Counted from the first letter of the stretch, positions 1 to 9,093 are shown. The stretch is 34,177 nt of DNA from Bacteroidales bacterium (GCA_017412115.1 JAFPYR010000035.1:1-34177), one strand, 5' to 3'. Translations and numbers: made by a program. Notes: generated by a model not told the origin, from the letters alone.

Positions 1-1047
1 ACACTGAGCTTTCACTCGGAAAAATATTTTGTACTCTTGTTTTGGTGCATTTGCGGTCGTGAATTGCGGAACGTCAGATTCCATTGCTATCGTCTTGGTA
101 GTCTGAGGATTATAATATTCTACGTAATATTTTGTGTGTCCTTCTTCAGCGTTCCAAGTAAAAGTTGCTTGACGTGTTCGCTCGTTAATTGTATGTTTAA
201 CATTTGTTACAGGAACTGGTAAGTGCTTGTAAATAAAGCTTCTAACTTCGCTTTTGCCGTTTTGTAAAAATGTTGCTTTTTCCAACGGGTCGTAAGCCGT
301 AACCCGCCAACAATATTTTTTCCCGATTTCAAAGGGAAATGTCGATAAAAGAAATTGATACTTTTCATCAAACAAATTATCCGCTGTAAAATCTGCAAAT
401 CTCTGAGCTTCAATATTTTTGTCGTTTATATTTTGTTTCCAGAGTTCAAATTTATAACGATAATTACAACGTGTTGCAATATTTGCGCCGCCGTTGTCGC
501 CACGCCAAGCAAAATTAAAAAATTGATTGTCGGTTTCGATTGTAAAATTTTCGTCCGGACTTGTCAATTTTGGAGGTGCAATCATCACGGATTTTAGTAA
601 AATCTGTGCAGTATTGCTGACAATTTTTCCTGTTCTGGTGTCACGGGCGTAAATTTTCAGGATGTTTTGACCGTCTTGAAAATTTGACTTATTGTAATTC
701 AAATAATACGTATTGAAAATACATTCCAAATCCTGACCGGTTAATGTAAGTACCTCACCTGCATGCAGTTGGAAGATTTTTGATAAGTTCGGGCTTTTGG
801 TTTGAATATAAGTATTGCCGTTGTTTGTTACCGACATATAAAGTTGAATCGGCAAAACAGTTTCTTTAATATTTTGATTTCTAACAATAACCGTAATCAT
901 TCCGGCATTTTTCGGTGAATAAAAATCCGAAAGTTTTGCGGAATAATTTCCACTACCCAAAATACTGATATTCAACGCGTTGTTACCTTGCGAAAAGGAG
1001 GAAAGTGTTAGTAATGATAAAAATAATATGAAGAAAATTCTTTTCAT
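1..1047 (-). CDS. 5' part of a second giant secreted zincin-type protein (partial, runs off window)
   Basis: The frame is open from an ATG at 1047 to the window edge (349 codons, no stop). It encodes a lipid-rich signal peptide (MKRIFFILFLSLLTLSSFSQ) followed by beta-rich and fibronectin type III-like modules. It is collinear, codon for codon, with the first 349 codons of the gene at 2288-7213: a constant offset of 6166 nt fits at both ends, with no net indel. Protein identity is very high from about residue 130 to 280 and lower at the start and end. A good promoter lies just upstream (1066-1095). The 3' part is outside the window, so it is unknown whether this copy has the HELGH motif or a different C-terminal tip. 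The two copies are most simply a tandem duplication of an effector or adhesin gene. Function is not known. Confidence 0.88.
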   Translation of the reverse strand, partial: MKRIFFILFLSLLTLSSFSQGNNALNISILGSGNYSAKLSDFYSPKNAGMITVIVRNQNIKETVLPIQLYMSVTNNGNTYIQTKSPNLSKIFQLHAGEVLTLTGQDLECIFNTYYLNYNKSNFQDGQNILKIYARDTRTGKIVSNTAQILLKSVMIAPPKLTSPDENFTIETDNQFFNFAWRGDNGGANIATRCNYRYKFELWKQNINDKNIEAQRFADFTADNLFDEKYQFLLSTFPFEIGKKYCWRVTAYDPLEKATFLQNGKSEVRSFIYKHLPVPVTNVKHTINERTRQATFTWNAEEGHTKYYVEYYNPQTTKTIAMESDVPQFTTANAPKQEYKIFFRVKAQC

Positions 1048-1065
1048 ACAATCTTTTTAGTATTG

Positions 1066-1095
1066 CAAAGGTAGAATATTATTTTTGATTACAAA
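1066..1095 (-). promoter_or_regulatory. Bacteroidota-type promoter of the partial giant gene
   Basis: On the minus strand TACCTTTG (1066-1073) lies 18 nt downstream of TTTG (1092-1095). This matches the phylum's TTTG / TAnnTTTG consensus. The start codon at 1047 is about 19 nt downstream, so this copy can be transcribed independently of the operon before it. Confidence 0.7.
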
Positions 1096-1100
1096 AATTC

Positions 1101-1131
1101 TTTGTCAATATCCTCAAAATCCTTATCTTTG
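1101..1131 (+). promoter_or_regulatory. orphan plus-strand promoter
   Basis: TTTG (1101-1104), 19 nt, then TATCTTTG (1124-1131) form a near-ideal Bacteroidota promoter on the plus strand. It drives no recognisable gene. The only reading frame just downstream is an 11-codon one starting at 1155 (MNKINYIRRGG, then stop), antisense to the 3' end of the 1137-1667 gene. It is probably the severed 5' end of a lost gene; a short regulatory RNA is the alternative. Confidence 0.5.
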
Positions 1132-1136
1132 CGTTG

Positions 1137-1667
1137 TTAACTAAAACATGCGCTATGAACAAAATTAACTACATCCGTCGAGGGGGCTAATTTGTTATGT
1201 AAAAAAAGCGAGTCCATTTTCAAAACTTCCGACATATCTGCACTATACAACGCAAAACCGAATCTGCGCTCTTCGTCCTGACGTTTTTTGTAGGCTTTGA
1301 GCGGCAGAAAATTTGTTTCCGCGTCCTCGTACTCTCCAAAAATACATTCGCCGGCAACCATGGCGTAATTATCGTTTTCGTATTTTGACCATTCTGACTT
1401 GTCTGCAACCTTTATCGGATTGGGTGTCAAGATTTTACGCTCAACGGGCTCTAACAATTTACCGTTTTTGAGTATCGTGCTACGTTCAATCAGATACCCG
1501 CCGGTGAGTCCAACTTGCCACGCCTCGTAACTCATTGGCGACCACCGCAATTCAATGCACGTCTTGCCGGACTTAGAAAGTGCAGCGATATGCGGCTGAG
1601 CTTGCAAGGTTGTTGCTGCAAGCAGCAAGGACATGGTTAATATTAATAGGTTAGTTTTTATTTGCAT
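1137..1667 (-). pseudogene. truncated fibronectin type III-like secreted protein (5' remnant)
   Basis: The 176-residue product starts with a signal peptide (residues 1-23, ending LQAQ). A beta-sandwich-like segment follows, with sequence of the type IELRWSPMSYEAW...GGYLIER. From family memory this resembles the N-terminus of much longer Bacteroidota secreted proteins with fibronectin-like repeats. The last dozen residues (after about LHNKLAPST) look non-native and end beside an orphan promoter on the other strand, so I read the gene as cut short by a rearrangement near 1175. Its start overlaps the 3' end of the upstream 209-aa gene by 17 nt. Base composition is less AT-rich than in the 209-aa gene. 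It could be an intact small secreted protein, but the missing continuation argues against that. Confidence 0.6.
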
Positions 1668-2280
1668 TTATTGTTTTACTAAAATCATTAAACTTCTGAA
1701 AATATAGATTATCATCAGGAGAACATATATACCAATTTTTACTAATTCTATATATCCACCCGTATGTTTCTATGGGTATATTATTCGTATCATAAAATTT
1801 ATAATTAGAAAAACGCTGTTTTAATTTTTCTAAATCATCAGTATATAGTAATATAACAAGTTCCATTTTATAATTATATAAACAAAATGACAATACATCC
1901 AAAAACAATATACCATCGTTATATATATACTCATATCGTGTATCACGTGCATCAGGAAATTTTTTCTTTATAACTTCTCTAATTTTGGGATATATATCTG
2001 TCAAATCACTATCAAAACTAGATAAAGTATGTCGGCGACCTGAAGTAAAACAACAATACTTTATTACACCTTTGTAATTAGTCTCAATAAAAGCTTCTGC
2101 CACTTGATTCAAAAAAAGAGAATCTTTTCTCACCCCTTCAGAATATGCTTCTATAATCCTTTTATTGCTGCTAGGCTGAGGTTCTCTACTTGGCTTAAAA
2201 AAAATATAATACAATAAAAAAAATTGTACTAATACAAAAATAATTGCATAAATTTTTATTATTATCTTAAATAGTTTCAT
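1651..2280 (-). CDS. small membrane-anchored protein, candidate immunity or accessory protein
   Basis: The 209-residue product has one N-terminal hydrophobic helix (about residues 5-28) with a Lys-rich start and no clear lipobox, then a soluble domain rich in Tyr, Lys and Asp. I do not recognise the family. The gene begins 7 nt after the stop of the 1641-aa gene and is equally AT-rich, so it appears to be cotranscribed and of the same origin as the C-terminal half of that protein. In polymorphic toxin loci the gene in this position is usually the immunity protein, and a membrane-tethered periplasmic domain would suit that role. The immunity role is inferred from position only. It could instead be an accessory factor for secretion. 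Confidence 0.6.
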   Translation of the reverse strand: MKLFKIIIKIYAIIFVLVQFFLLYYIFFKPSREPQPSSNKRIIEAYSEGVRKDSLFLNQVAEAFIETNYKGVIKYCCFTSGRRHTLSSFDSDLTDIYPKIREVIKKKFPDARDTRYEYIYNDGILFLDVLSFCLYNYKMELVILLYTDDLEKLKQRFSNYKFYDTNNIPIETYGWIYRISKNWYICSPDDNLYFQKFNDFSKTINANKN

Positions 2281-2287
2281 AATATTA

Positions 2288-5200
2288 TTAATTATTATAT
2301 TTTTTATTAGCTTTTTGAGTTATTATGTAATTTTTTAATTTTATATCATCAAACTTAGCATCCAAATTCGTTTTTAAAGTACCGAACAAAGACCTGATTA
2401 CAAGTTTTCCATTCTCTATATCATAAGATGGTTTTGATTTTTGGCTTGTATCAAAATCTTCAAACCTTATTTGAGTTATTTCTTCTATATTGATAATCAG
2501 ACCTCTATTTGTTTCCGTAATTGTTTCAAAAGAAATAGGAAGGTTCAAATAATCAATACTCGCTCCTATACCAAAACCAAATCCTATAAATTTTTTTTCG
2601 TTATCATAATTAAACAAAATACTTAAATCAACACCTCTTAAACTACCGCTAAAACTCGAGGTATAACCTATACCATACAATGAACGAACATCGGGAGCGA
2701 AGAAATCGAAATTTAAAGAAGCACCAACCATAGGTCCAATTCCAACAATAAAATCATCATCATTTTTAAAATCAGAAATTGCATCATCAAAAGATTTATC
2801 TACAATATCTGTTAGTTTATCATATCTAAATCCCTTTTCTAGAAAGTAACCAAACACATTCGCATTACCCAACAATGCAATATTTTTGTATCCATCGACA
2901 CCTATTCCATATGAAACTGAACCATTAAAACCACCTATATAAGCTGCAATTTTTGCACCTAAGCTAATTGTATAATGAAATAAACTACAATGCCTATCCT
3001 TCGCATACCAACTTAAAAATGCTTGATCAGTATCTTTTATAAATTCATCGTCACCTTTATCAGGATAGCATTTTGACCACTTTTCTTTTACAATTCTGTA
3101 GTACGAATCATAATTGGCAGCCCCTCCAATATTATCAATTTTAGAAGCAAACGTTGAATACAATTTATATACTTTCATATACGTCAATAGAGCATCCAAA
3201 TCTTCGTCAGGAGTATTTTTTATGATCCTTATCACTACATTTTCATCTTCATCTGATAAACCATATTCCGAATAATATTTCAACAACTTTTTTCTTGCGT
3301 CAATACTCATAAACAATGTAAAACCATGACTATCAAAAAAAGATGTCATTGAAGAATAAGGAGTATAATCATTAAACTGTTGAAAAATCTCAAATGATTT
3401 ATTTCCTTTGTTCTTTTCCAAAATATCCCACATCAATTTTGAAAAATTAGCAAAAATCAAGTTACAGGAGCCGTTTTTTGCTAACACCAAATCAAATAGA
3501 CATCTTGAATCCCAAATATTTGAATTTATTATATCGTCATCTTCTGTGTAAATAATATCTATAAATTTAGCATAATCATCTTTTTTAACATTATTTAATA
3601 TCGAACTGATATTGTCATTTTTAGTCAGACACGATATTTTCAATAAATAACAAATGATTTCAACTTTCGTACTATTTGAATATTCCGACAAAATTTGATC
3701 TAAAGATTGATTAAAACCAAATAATCCTATTACTTTATTATCTTCAATTGAAGAACTTAACAATAATGATTCTTTATGAGTATATGAATTGACAAAGTAT
3801 TCCAAATACTTTCTCAATTTTGAACAATCATTTACAGACCATTCATATTCCAAATATTTATATTTTGTAAGAATATCATCTATAAAAGATTCAAGTTGTA
3901 ATACTGCATTAGGATTTTCTAATAAAAAGTTATCAATTTCAGCAGAAATTCTGTGAATTTTACTATTATAAATTGTCTCTTTTTCATGTAAAGCGATTTT
4001 GCTAACTTCATTGGCATAAAATGCTTTTGCTAAATCCGTTTTAAGGAAACAAGCTTCAGTATCAGAAATTGTGACTAAATGGTTCATCCCCATAAGTACA
4101 TAAGGGATATTACTAAGTTTTACCTCTCCGTCACCTAATTTTTTAATCTTAGCAAAAACAGGAAGGATTTTATTATAATCCATAGAAAGTAACTCTATAT
4201 GACAATCATAATTATATCCTAAAATTACATTTTCTGGCTTATTAGCATCATAATCATTCTCATAATATTTGTCATTTAGAGGAGAATGGTAACCTATAAA
4301 TTTTATCTTATCTCCTTTTTCATTAACTAAATACTGTGCGACATAGGAATCTTTTCCAATATTAAATTTGGTCAACGCTCCATCAGGGCATTCATCAATA
4401 AGTGAAACAAACGAAACTTGAGTAAGAGTAGACGGCAAAATAATAGGATATCCCGCAGGAGTAAGAAATGTTAATGAACCTTCATAATTAATCGTATAAC
4501 TTTTAGCAATTGCATCAGTTATTACTTTTGCATTAAACCATTCTCCCTCACTTTCATCCTTATTCCACTTCATCCAAACCCGGCTTGGGTCTTGAATTGC
4601 ATCCCACTGGAAATGCCAAAGTTCTTCGCCGGAAGAATAATCCATCAAGTTGTTGGTTTTGCCGCTTGATTTGGAATTTTCAAACACGTGTTCCAAGCCT
4701 GCAATTCCGTGTCCTAACTCGTGAGCAATGGTGTGTTCAGAGCCGCCGTCATAAATGAAGCCGCAGTTGTAACCGCGTGGCATATAACCCGATACCATCG
4801 TACCGTTGCCATCTTTTTTGTCGGTAACGTTGTCAACGAAGAACAAATAATAAACACCGTTTTCCATACGAGAGTCGTATGCCCGCAAAACAGTTTTTTG
4901 GTCGTCGTTGTAAACGGTTAAAACACCGCTTCCACCATGAGAAAAACTTGTTAGTTCAGATAAAGAAAAATTAGCTGTATCTACATCAAAGCTTACCGTG
5001 CATTGTTTGTAAACTTCATTCAAATAATTTTCTAAGTCGTTTGCTTCCGGTAGTTTTGCACCATTCACACTCGCCAAAACGACTTTGTAAGTCTTTTGTT
5101 GATAGGTATTTACAGAAAGTTTTCCGATTTTTTCATCGCCACGGTAAGCGTAAATATAATTGGTGTCGGGTTTTGCAACACCAGTGAAATTCAAGACGTT

Positions 5201-7213
5201 ACCTTTTGACAATTTGAGTGTTACGCCGTACTTATCTTTGAAGATTACGCTGTCTTTTTCGGGGTAACTTCCAAAGTCTACAATTACTTTGTCGGTTTTA
5301 CCGGTTTCAACCGATTTGTAACGTAAATCATAATTAGCAGACAAATACGGATAATATTCTGAACCTGAATAAATTCCATGGTTTCCGCTACCAAGATAGT
5401 CAAAACCGTATATTTGTGTAGCAGTATCAGGCAAAAAGTTAATTTGCCACTGCGCCAGCGAATCGCTTTTGCGGTGGTAATCCTTTAATAATGCGGTGTT
5501 TCCGCCCGTCGCCCGATATTCTTTGATGCCCATTACATGTCCGTTTTGTGAATAAACCAAGCTGTCGCCTTTGCCGTCGGTTATCAACGTTTGCGACGGA
5601 TTTTTGTGAAGGTTAAATTCGGTTTCTGTCGTCGAGCCGTCATTGTTTACAACAACGGCAACAAACTCACCGCTTTCACGGCGGTAAAGGTAATCAAATT
5701 TTTGGTCAATTACAATCGTATCACGAATTTTTGACGATGTTGCCAAAGAATTTCCATCAAGCCAAAGAGATTTTACATAATTCGCTAATTCTTCGGGCTC
5801 AACCATGCCAACGGGTGTGTCAATACTGCGATAACGAGTCGTAATTATTTGATTATCAGTATTTATCTTTGTATCCCAAAATTCACATGCAATTTTTGCA
5901 CCGCCCCAAGCGTTCATAATCAAATAAAACTGTCCTTGCAAAACGCCGTCACCATCTGATTTACAATTGATTATCTCATAATCTGATGAGCCGTTGGCCT
6001 CCGAAACGATGTCGCCTTCTTTGAAATCAGTTTTCAATTCAAAATTTGTAATTTCGACTTTTGGAAACTGATAACCGCACGGATATTTCGGCTCAACTAT
6101 CTGTGGTGCAGTGTATTTGATGGTGTCCCAATCCGACCAGTTAGAACAACGGCTGTCGTCGCCCCAACACTGCGCTTTTACTCGAAATAAAATTGTATAT
6201 TCTTTTTCGGGAGCTGATGCCAAGGTAAATTTTGGTTCGTCTTTTTCCATAGCTATCGTTTTGGTAGTCTGAGGATTGTAATATTCTACGTAATATTTTG
6301 TGTGTCCCTCGGCAGCGTTCCATGTAACGGTTGCTTGACGGTTTCGCTCGTTGATTGTATGTTTCAAGCCGGTTACTGGTACTGGTAAGTACTTGTAAAT
6401 AAAGCTTCTAACTTCACTTTTTCCATTTTGCAAAAACGTTGCTTTTTCAAACGGGTCGTAAGCCGTAACGCGCCAACAATATTTTTGACCGATTTCAAAT
6501 GGAAAATTTGCAAGCAAAAATTGATATTTTTCATCGAACAAATTATCCGCTGTAAAATCTGCAAATCGTTGTGCTTCAACGTTTTTGTCGTTAATATTTT
6601 GTTTCCAAAGTTCAAATTTATAACGGTAATTGCAACGGGTTGCGATGTTTGCACCGCCGTTGTCGCCACGCCAAGCAAAATTAAAAAATTGATTGTCAGT
6701 TTCAATTGTAAAATTTTCGTCCGGACTTGTCAATTTGGGCGGTGCAATCATCACGGATTTCAGCAAAATTTGTGCAGTATTGCTGACAATTTTTCCTGTT
6801 TTGACGTCACGGGCGTAAATTTTCAGGATGTTTTGACCGTCTTGAAAATTTGGCTTTTTGTAATTCAAATAATACGTATTAAAAATACATTCCAAGTCCT
6901 GACCGGTAAGCGTAAGTGTCTCACCTGAACCGATTTGGAAGATTTTTGACGTATTTGGACTTTTGGTTTGGATATACGTTTTGCCCAAGTTTGTAACACT
7001 CATGTACAATTGTACAGGGATTACGGGTTCTTTTAAATCGTTGTTTCTCAAGATGATAGTTATCATTCCGGCATTTTTCGGCGAATAATAATCCGAAAGT
7101 TTGGCGGAATAATTTCCACAACCTAAAACAGTGATATTCAAAGAGTTGTTTCCTTGCGAAAAGGCGGAAAGTGTCAACAATAATAAAAATAATATGAAGA
7201 AAATTCTTTTCAT
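2288..7213 (-). CDS. giant secreted protein: fibronectin-like domains, zincin HELGH module, variable C-terminal half
   Basis: The 1641-residue product has a Sec signal peptide (residues 1-19), a beta-rich region to about 275, a fibronectin type III-like domain (about 278-370) and a zincin-like module (about 708-880). The zinc motif HELGHGIAGLEH covers 831-842. Its HExxH core is intact, but Gly and the third His sit one position later than in the metzincin consensus. A Met-turn-like NLMDY (855-859) and LWHFQWDAIQDP follow. From family memory this HELGH...NLMDY...QWD module sits before variable toxin-type tips in Bacteroidota. After about residue 880 the DNA becomes markedly more AT-rich. Near 1415-1560 the protein has glycine-rich, beta-hairpin-like sequence. 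The ATG overlaps the stop of the upstream beta-barrel gene (7210-7213), so the two are translationally coupled. Secretion is clear. Toxin, protease or adhesin activity is inference. No standard T9SS sorting domain was recognised. Confidence 0.85.
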   Translation of the reverse strand: MKRIFFILFLLLLTLSAFSQGNNSLNITVLGCGNYSAKLSDYYSPKNAGMITIILRNNDLKEPVIPVQLYMSVTNLGKTYIQTKSPNTSKIFQIGSGETLTLTGQDLECIFNTYYLNYKKPNFQDGQNILKIYARDVKTGKIVSNTAQILLKSVMIAPPKLTSPDENFTIETDNQFFNFAWRGDNGGANIATRCNYRYKFELWKQNINDKNVEAQRFADFTADNLFDEKYQFLLANFPFEIGQKYCWRVTAYDPFEKATFLQNGKSEVRSFIYKYLPVPVTGLKHTINERNRQATVTWNAAEGHTKYYVEYYNPQTTKTIAMEKDEPKFTLASAPEKEYTILFRVKAQCWGDDSRCSNWSDWDTIKYTAPQIVEPKYPCGYQFPKVEITNFELKTDFKEGDIVSEANGSSDYEIINCKSDGDGVLQGQFYLIMNAWGGAKIACEFWDTKINTDNQIITTRYRSIDTPVGMVEPEELANYVKSLWLDGNSLATSSKIRDTIVIDQKFDYLYRRESGEFVAVVVNNDGSTTETEFNLHKNPSQTLITDGKGDSLVYSQNGHVMGIKEYRATGGNTALLKDYHRKSDSLAQWQINFLPDTATQIYGFDYLGSGNHGIYSGSEYYPYLSANYDLRYKSVETGKTDKVIVDFGSYPEKDSVIFKDKYGVTLKLSKGNVLNFTGVAKPDTNYIYAYRGDEKIGKLSVNTYQQKTYKVVLASVNGAKLPEANDLENYLNEVYKQCTVSFDVDTANFSLSELTSFSHGGSGVLTVYNDDQKTVLRAYDSRMENGVYYLFFVDNVTDKKDGNGTMVSGYMPRGYNCGFIYDGGSEHTIAHELGHGIAGLEHVFENSKSSGKTNNLMDYSSGEELWHFQWDAIQDPSRVWMKWNKDESEGEWFNAKVITDAIAKSYTINYEGSLTFLTPAGYPIILPSTLTQVSFVSLIDECPDGALTKFNIGKDSYVAQYLVNEKGDKIKFIGYHSPLNDKYYENDYDANKPENVILGYNYDCHIELLSMDYNKILPVFAKIKKLGDGEVKLSNIPYVLMGMNHLVTISDTEACFLKTDLAKAFYANEVSKIALHEKETIYNSKIHRISAEIDNFLLENPNAVLQLESFIDDILTKYKYLEYEWSVNDCSKLRKYLEYFVNSYTHKESLLLSSSIEDNKVIGLFGFNQSLDQILSEYSNSTKVEIICYLLKISCLTKNDNISSILNNVKKDDYAKFIDIIYTEDDDIINSNIWDSRCLFDLVLAKNGSCNLIFANFSKLMWDILEKNKGNKSFEIFQQFNDYTPYSSMTSFFDSHGFTLFMSIDARKKLLKYYSEYGLSDEDENVVIRIIKNTPDEDLDALLTYMKVYKLYSTFASKIDNIGGAANYDSYYRIVKEKWSKCYPDKGDDEFIKDTDQAFLSWYAKDRHCSLFHYTISLGAKIAAYIGGFNGSVSYGIGVDGYKNIALLGNANVFGYFLEKGFRYDKLTDIVDKSFDDAISDFKNDDDFIVGIGPMVGASLNFDFFAPDVRSLYGIGYTSSFSGSLRGVDLSILFNYDNEKKFIGFGFGIGASIDYLNLPISFETITETNRGLIINIEEITQIRFEDFDTSQKSKPSYDIENGKLVIRSLFGTLKTNLDAKFDDIKLKNYIITQKANKKYNN

Positions 7214-8946
7214 TCGTTGTCTATTTTTTTCTTGTTGTCAATTAAACTAAATCCATAATTATAATTTACACTCAAAGTATACCGATGTTCAAATTCTTTT
7301 GACATCGGATTATGAATGTAACAAAAAGTCAAACCGAGATTATGCTTTTTAAACAGAGCGTAAGACGCTGTAGTTCTGATATTCGTAACGCTACTTTGCA
7401 AAGAGTCGGATTTTGTTGCGGCGTAAGTGTACGCACCTGAAAGCGAAATCCCATTTTCAAAGTTTTTCGACAAACTGCCTGTTAATGTCAACATCTTGTA
7501 ACATTGTGAATATGAATCCGTTTGACTGAGTCCGACGTTGAATCCGACTGAAATTTTCGGTATTTTGAAAACAGAATTTGTTCCAAAATTCAGATTGTAA
7601 ATCCTTGAATTAGCGCTCGTTGTGTCATAACGCTGCTTGTCGGAAGTCGTGTTGTAAGAAAACGAAGAGTAAAAACTGTTTGACAAAATTTCGCTTTCTT
7701 TCATCGTATAGTTTGCACTGAAATTTGTAGTGAGATTTAGTCTTGAATATTCATTGGTATCCAAATCTTCAAAATCAGACATCTGTGTCAATTGTTCGAG
7801 ATTATCTTTTAAGTTTACATAACTTTGGTCGTTGTTAATTCCAGCCGAAAATGATAATCGTTCAATAGGATTTGCACTTAAATTCAACGAATAAGCAAAA
7901 CTTTTATTAGTAGTTACTTGCTGATTATCAACATTATCATGACGATAACCAAAATCACCGCTTACTTGATATTTTTCGGCAATTGTAGTGAAAAGGTTTA
8001 GTGATATTTGTTCTTCGTCTTCACTGAAATAATATCCGCCAAGTGTTTCATAATCAGGCGGTAATCTATCGTAACTAACGCCAATTGAACTATTTTCAAA
8101 AGAATAAGCCAAACTTGCCTCAAATGCTTGATATACAACATTTTCACTTTTTTGAGATTCGGCGGTAGATTGTCCGATTTCTTGGATAGAACTTATTGCA
8201 TATTCGCCGCTAACTAAAAGATTTTCAACCAATTGCGTTTCTAATGTAATACTTGATGCAATATTTTCTTTGGGTTGAACATATTGCTCTGGAAAATCTT
8301 CAAAATTCACTGAATTTTCTCTATCCTTGATTTTTATTACATTTGCAGAAATATTGTATTTATCAGATTTATAACCGATTTTAATACCTCCGCCAAGTCT
8401 TGCATAGCCGGCATCAGTTGTAGAGGAATCCGGCAATACTGCTTTTCTAAGTCGTCCGAAAAATGCTTCTACACTTACTGCACCTTCGCCTGAATATGCA
8501 AATCCGCCTCCAAAATAATCGTGACCATTCATTGTGAACTTACTGAATGTCATTGAGTTGTAACCGGCATAAAGTGTATATTCTTTGTAGTTTGGACTCA
8601 ATGAAAATCTATTGAAAGGCAATGCCATATTTTTAGTTAACTGATTATTTGTATAAGCAAACGATACAGGCACGTCCACCACGCCGAAAAACTTGGTGCT
8701 CAAACCACCGCTCAAACAATAATAATTGCTAACCGAATCGGATAAAAATTCGAGATTGTCGTTGAAAGCGATGTTGCCGCCAATTGTTATCGGTCTTGAA
8801 TTTGTAATTGTCTCAATTGATTGTGAATAAATTTTTGCCGGATTTAAGACAAAAATAACGAAAAAAGAAATCAACAAATTACTGAATAACAGTAAATTAC
8901 ATTCCTTTTGAGGGGAGGGTAAAATATTATTTACTTTTATAAACAT
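7210..8946 (-). CDS. outer-membrane beta-barrel protein coupled to the giant secreted protein
   Basis: The 578-residue product has a long, basic-then-hydrophobic N-terminus (hydrophobic core about 18-36) with likely cleavage near IYSQ (about residue 42). Most of the mature protein alternates polar and aromatic/aliphatic residues in short strands (for example SAGINNDQSYVNL and FSYNTTSDK), as in outer-membrane barrels, and the C-terminal part has strands of the type SVNYNYGFSL. No TonB box or plug domain was seen. The stop overlaps the start of the 1641-aa gene (ATGA, 7210-7213), so equimolar synthesis of the two products is likely. It may be an exporter, anchor or receptor for that protein, by analogy with barrel-plus-giant-partner loci; this is inference. 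The family is not recognised. Confidence 0.75.
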   Translation of the reverse strand: MFIKVNNILPSPQKECNLLLFSNLLISFFVIFVLNPAKIYSQSIETITNSRPITIGGNIAFNDNLEFLSDSVSNYYCLSGGLSTKFFGVVDVPVSFAYTNNQLTKNMALPFNRFSLSPNYKEYTLYAGYNSMTFSKFTMNGHDYFGGGFAYSGEGAVSVEAFFGRLRKAVLPDSSTTDAGYARLGGGIKIGYKSDKYNISANVIKIKDRENSVNFEDFPEQYVQPKENIASSITLETQLVENLLVSGEYAISSIQEIGQSTAESQKSENVVYQAFEASLAYSFENSSIGVSYDRLPPDYETLGGYYFSEDEEQISLNLFTTIAEKYQVSGDFGYRHDNVDNQQVTTNKSFAYSLNLSANPIERLSFSAGINNDQSYVNLKDNLEQLTQMSDFEDLDTNEYSRLNLTTNFSANYTMKESEILSNSFYSSFSYNTTSDKQRYDTTSANSRIYNLNFGTNSVFKIPKISVGFNVGLSQTDSYSQCYKMLTLTGSLSKNFENGISLSGAYTYAATKSDSLQSSVTNIRTTASYALFKKHNLGLTFCYIHNPMSKEFEHRYTLSVNYNYGFSLIDNKKKIDNE

Positions 8947-8983
8947 GTCTTTTCTTTAATCAGTTTTTAATTTTTCGACGTCG

Positions 8984-8991
8984 CAAAATTA
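8984..8991 (-). promoter_or_regulatory. candidate promoter core for the barrel / giant-protein operon
   Basis: TAATTTTG on the minus strand fits TAnnTTTG and lies 37 nt before the ATG at 8946. No upstream TTTG sits at the usual distance (the nearest is only 12 nt away), so support is moderate. Confidence 0.4.
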
Positions 8992-9035
8992 AAATGTTTT
9001 TACCAAATACAATAAAAAATTAAAAAAATTTTTTA

Positions 9036-9066
9036 TTGCCGTTTTATCAAAAAATCATTACCTTTG
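9036..9066 (+). promoter_or_regulatory. promoter of the Rpn-family gene
   Basis: TTG (9036-9038), 20 nt, TACCTTTG (9059-9066). The core overlaps an in-frame TTG at 9064, so translation cannot start there. The ATG at 9094 is therefore chosen as the start. Confidence 0.65.
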
Positions 9067-9093
9067 CAACCAACAATTAAACTGCAAATCATT

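Noticed and set aside
6428..6928. 166-codon plus-strand frame inside the giant gene
   Set aside because: It is antisense to conserved trunk sequence. A matching antisense frame occurs in the copy at 355-597 only because the DNA is duplicated. No promoter or domain.
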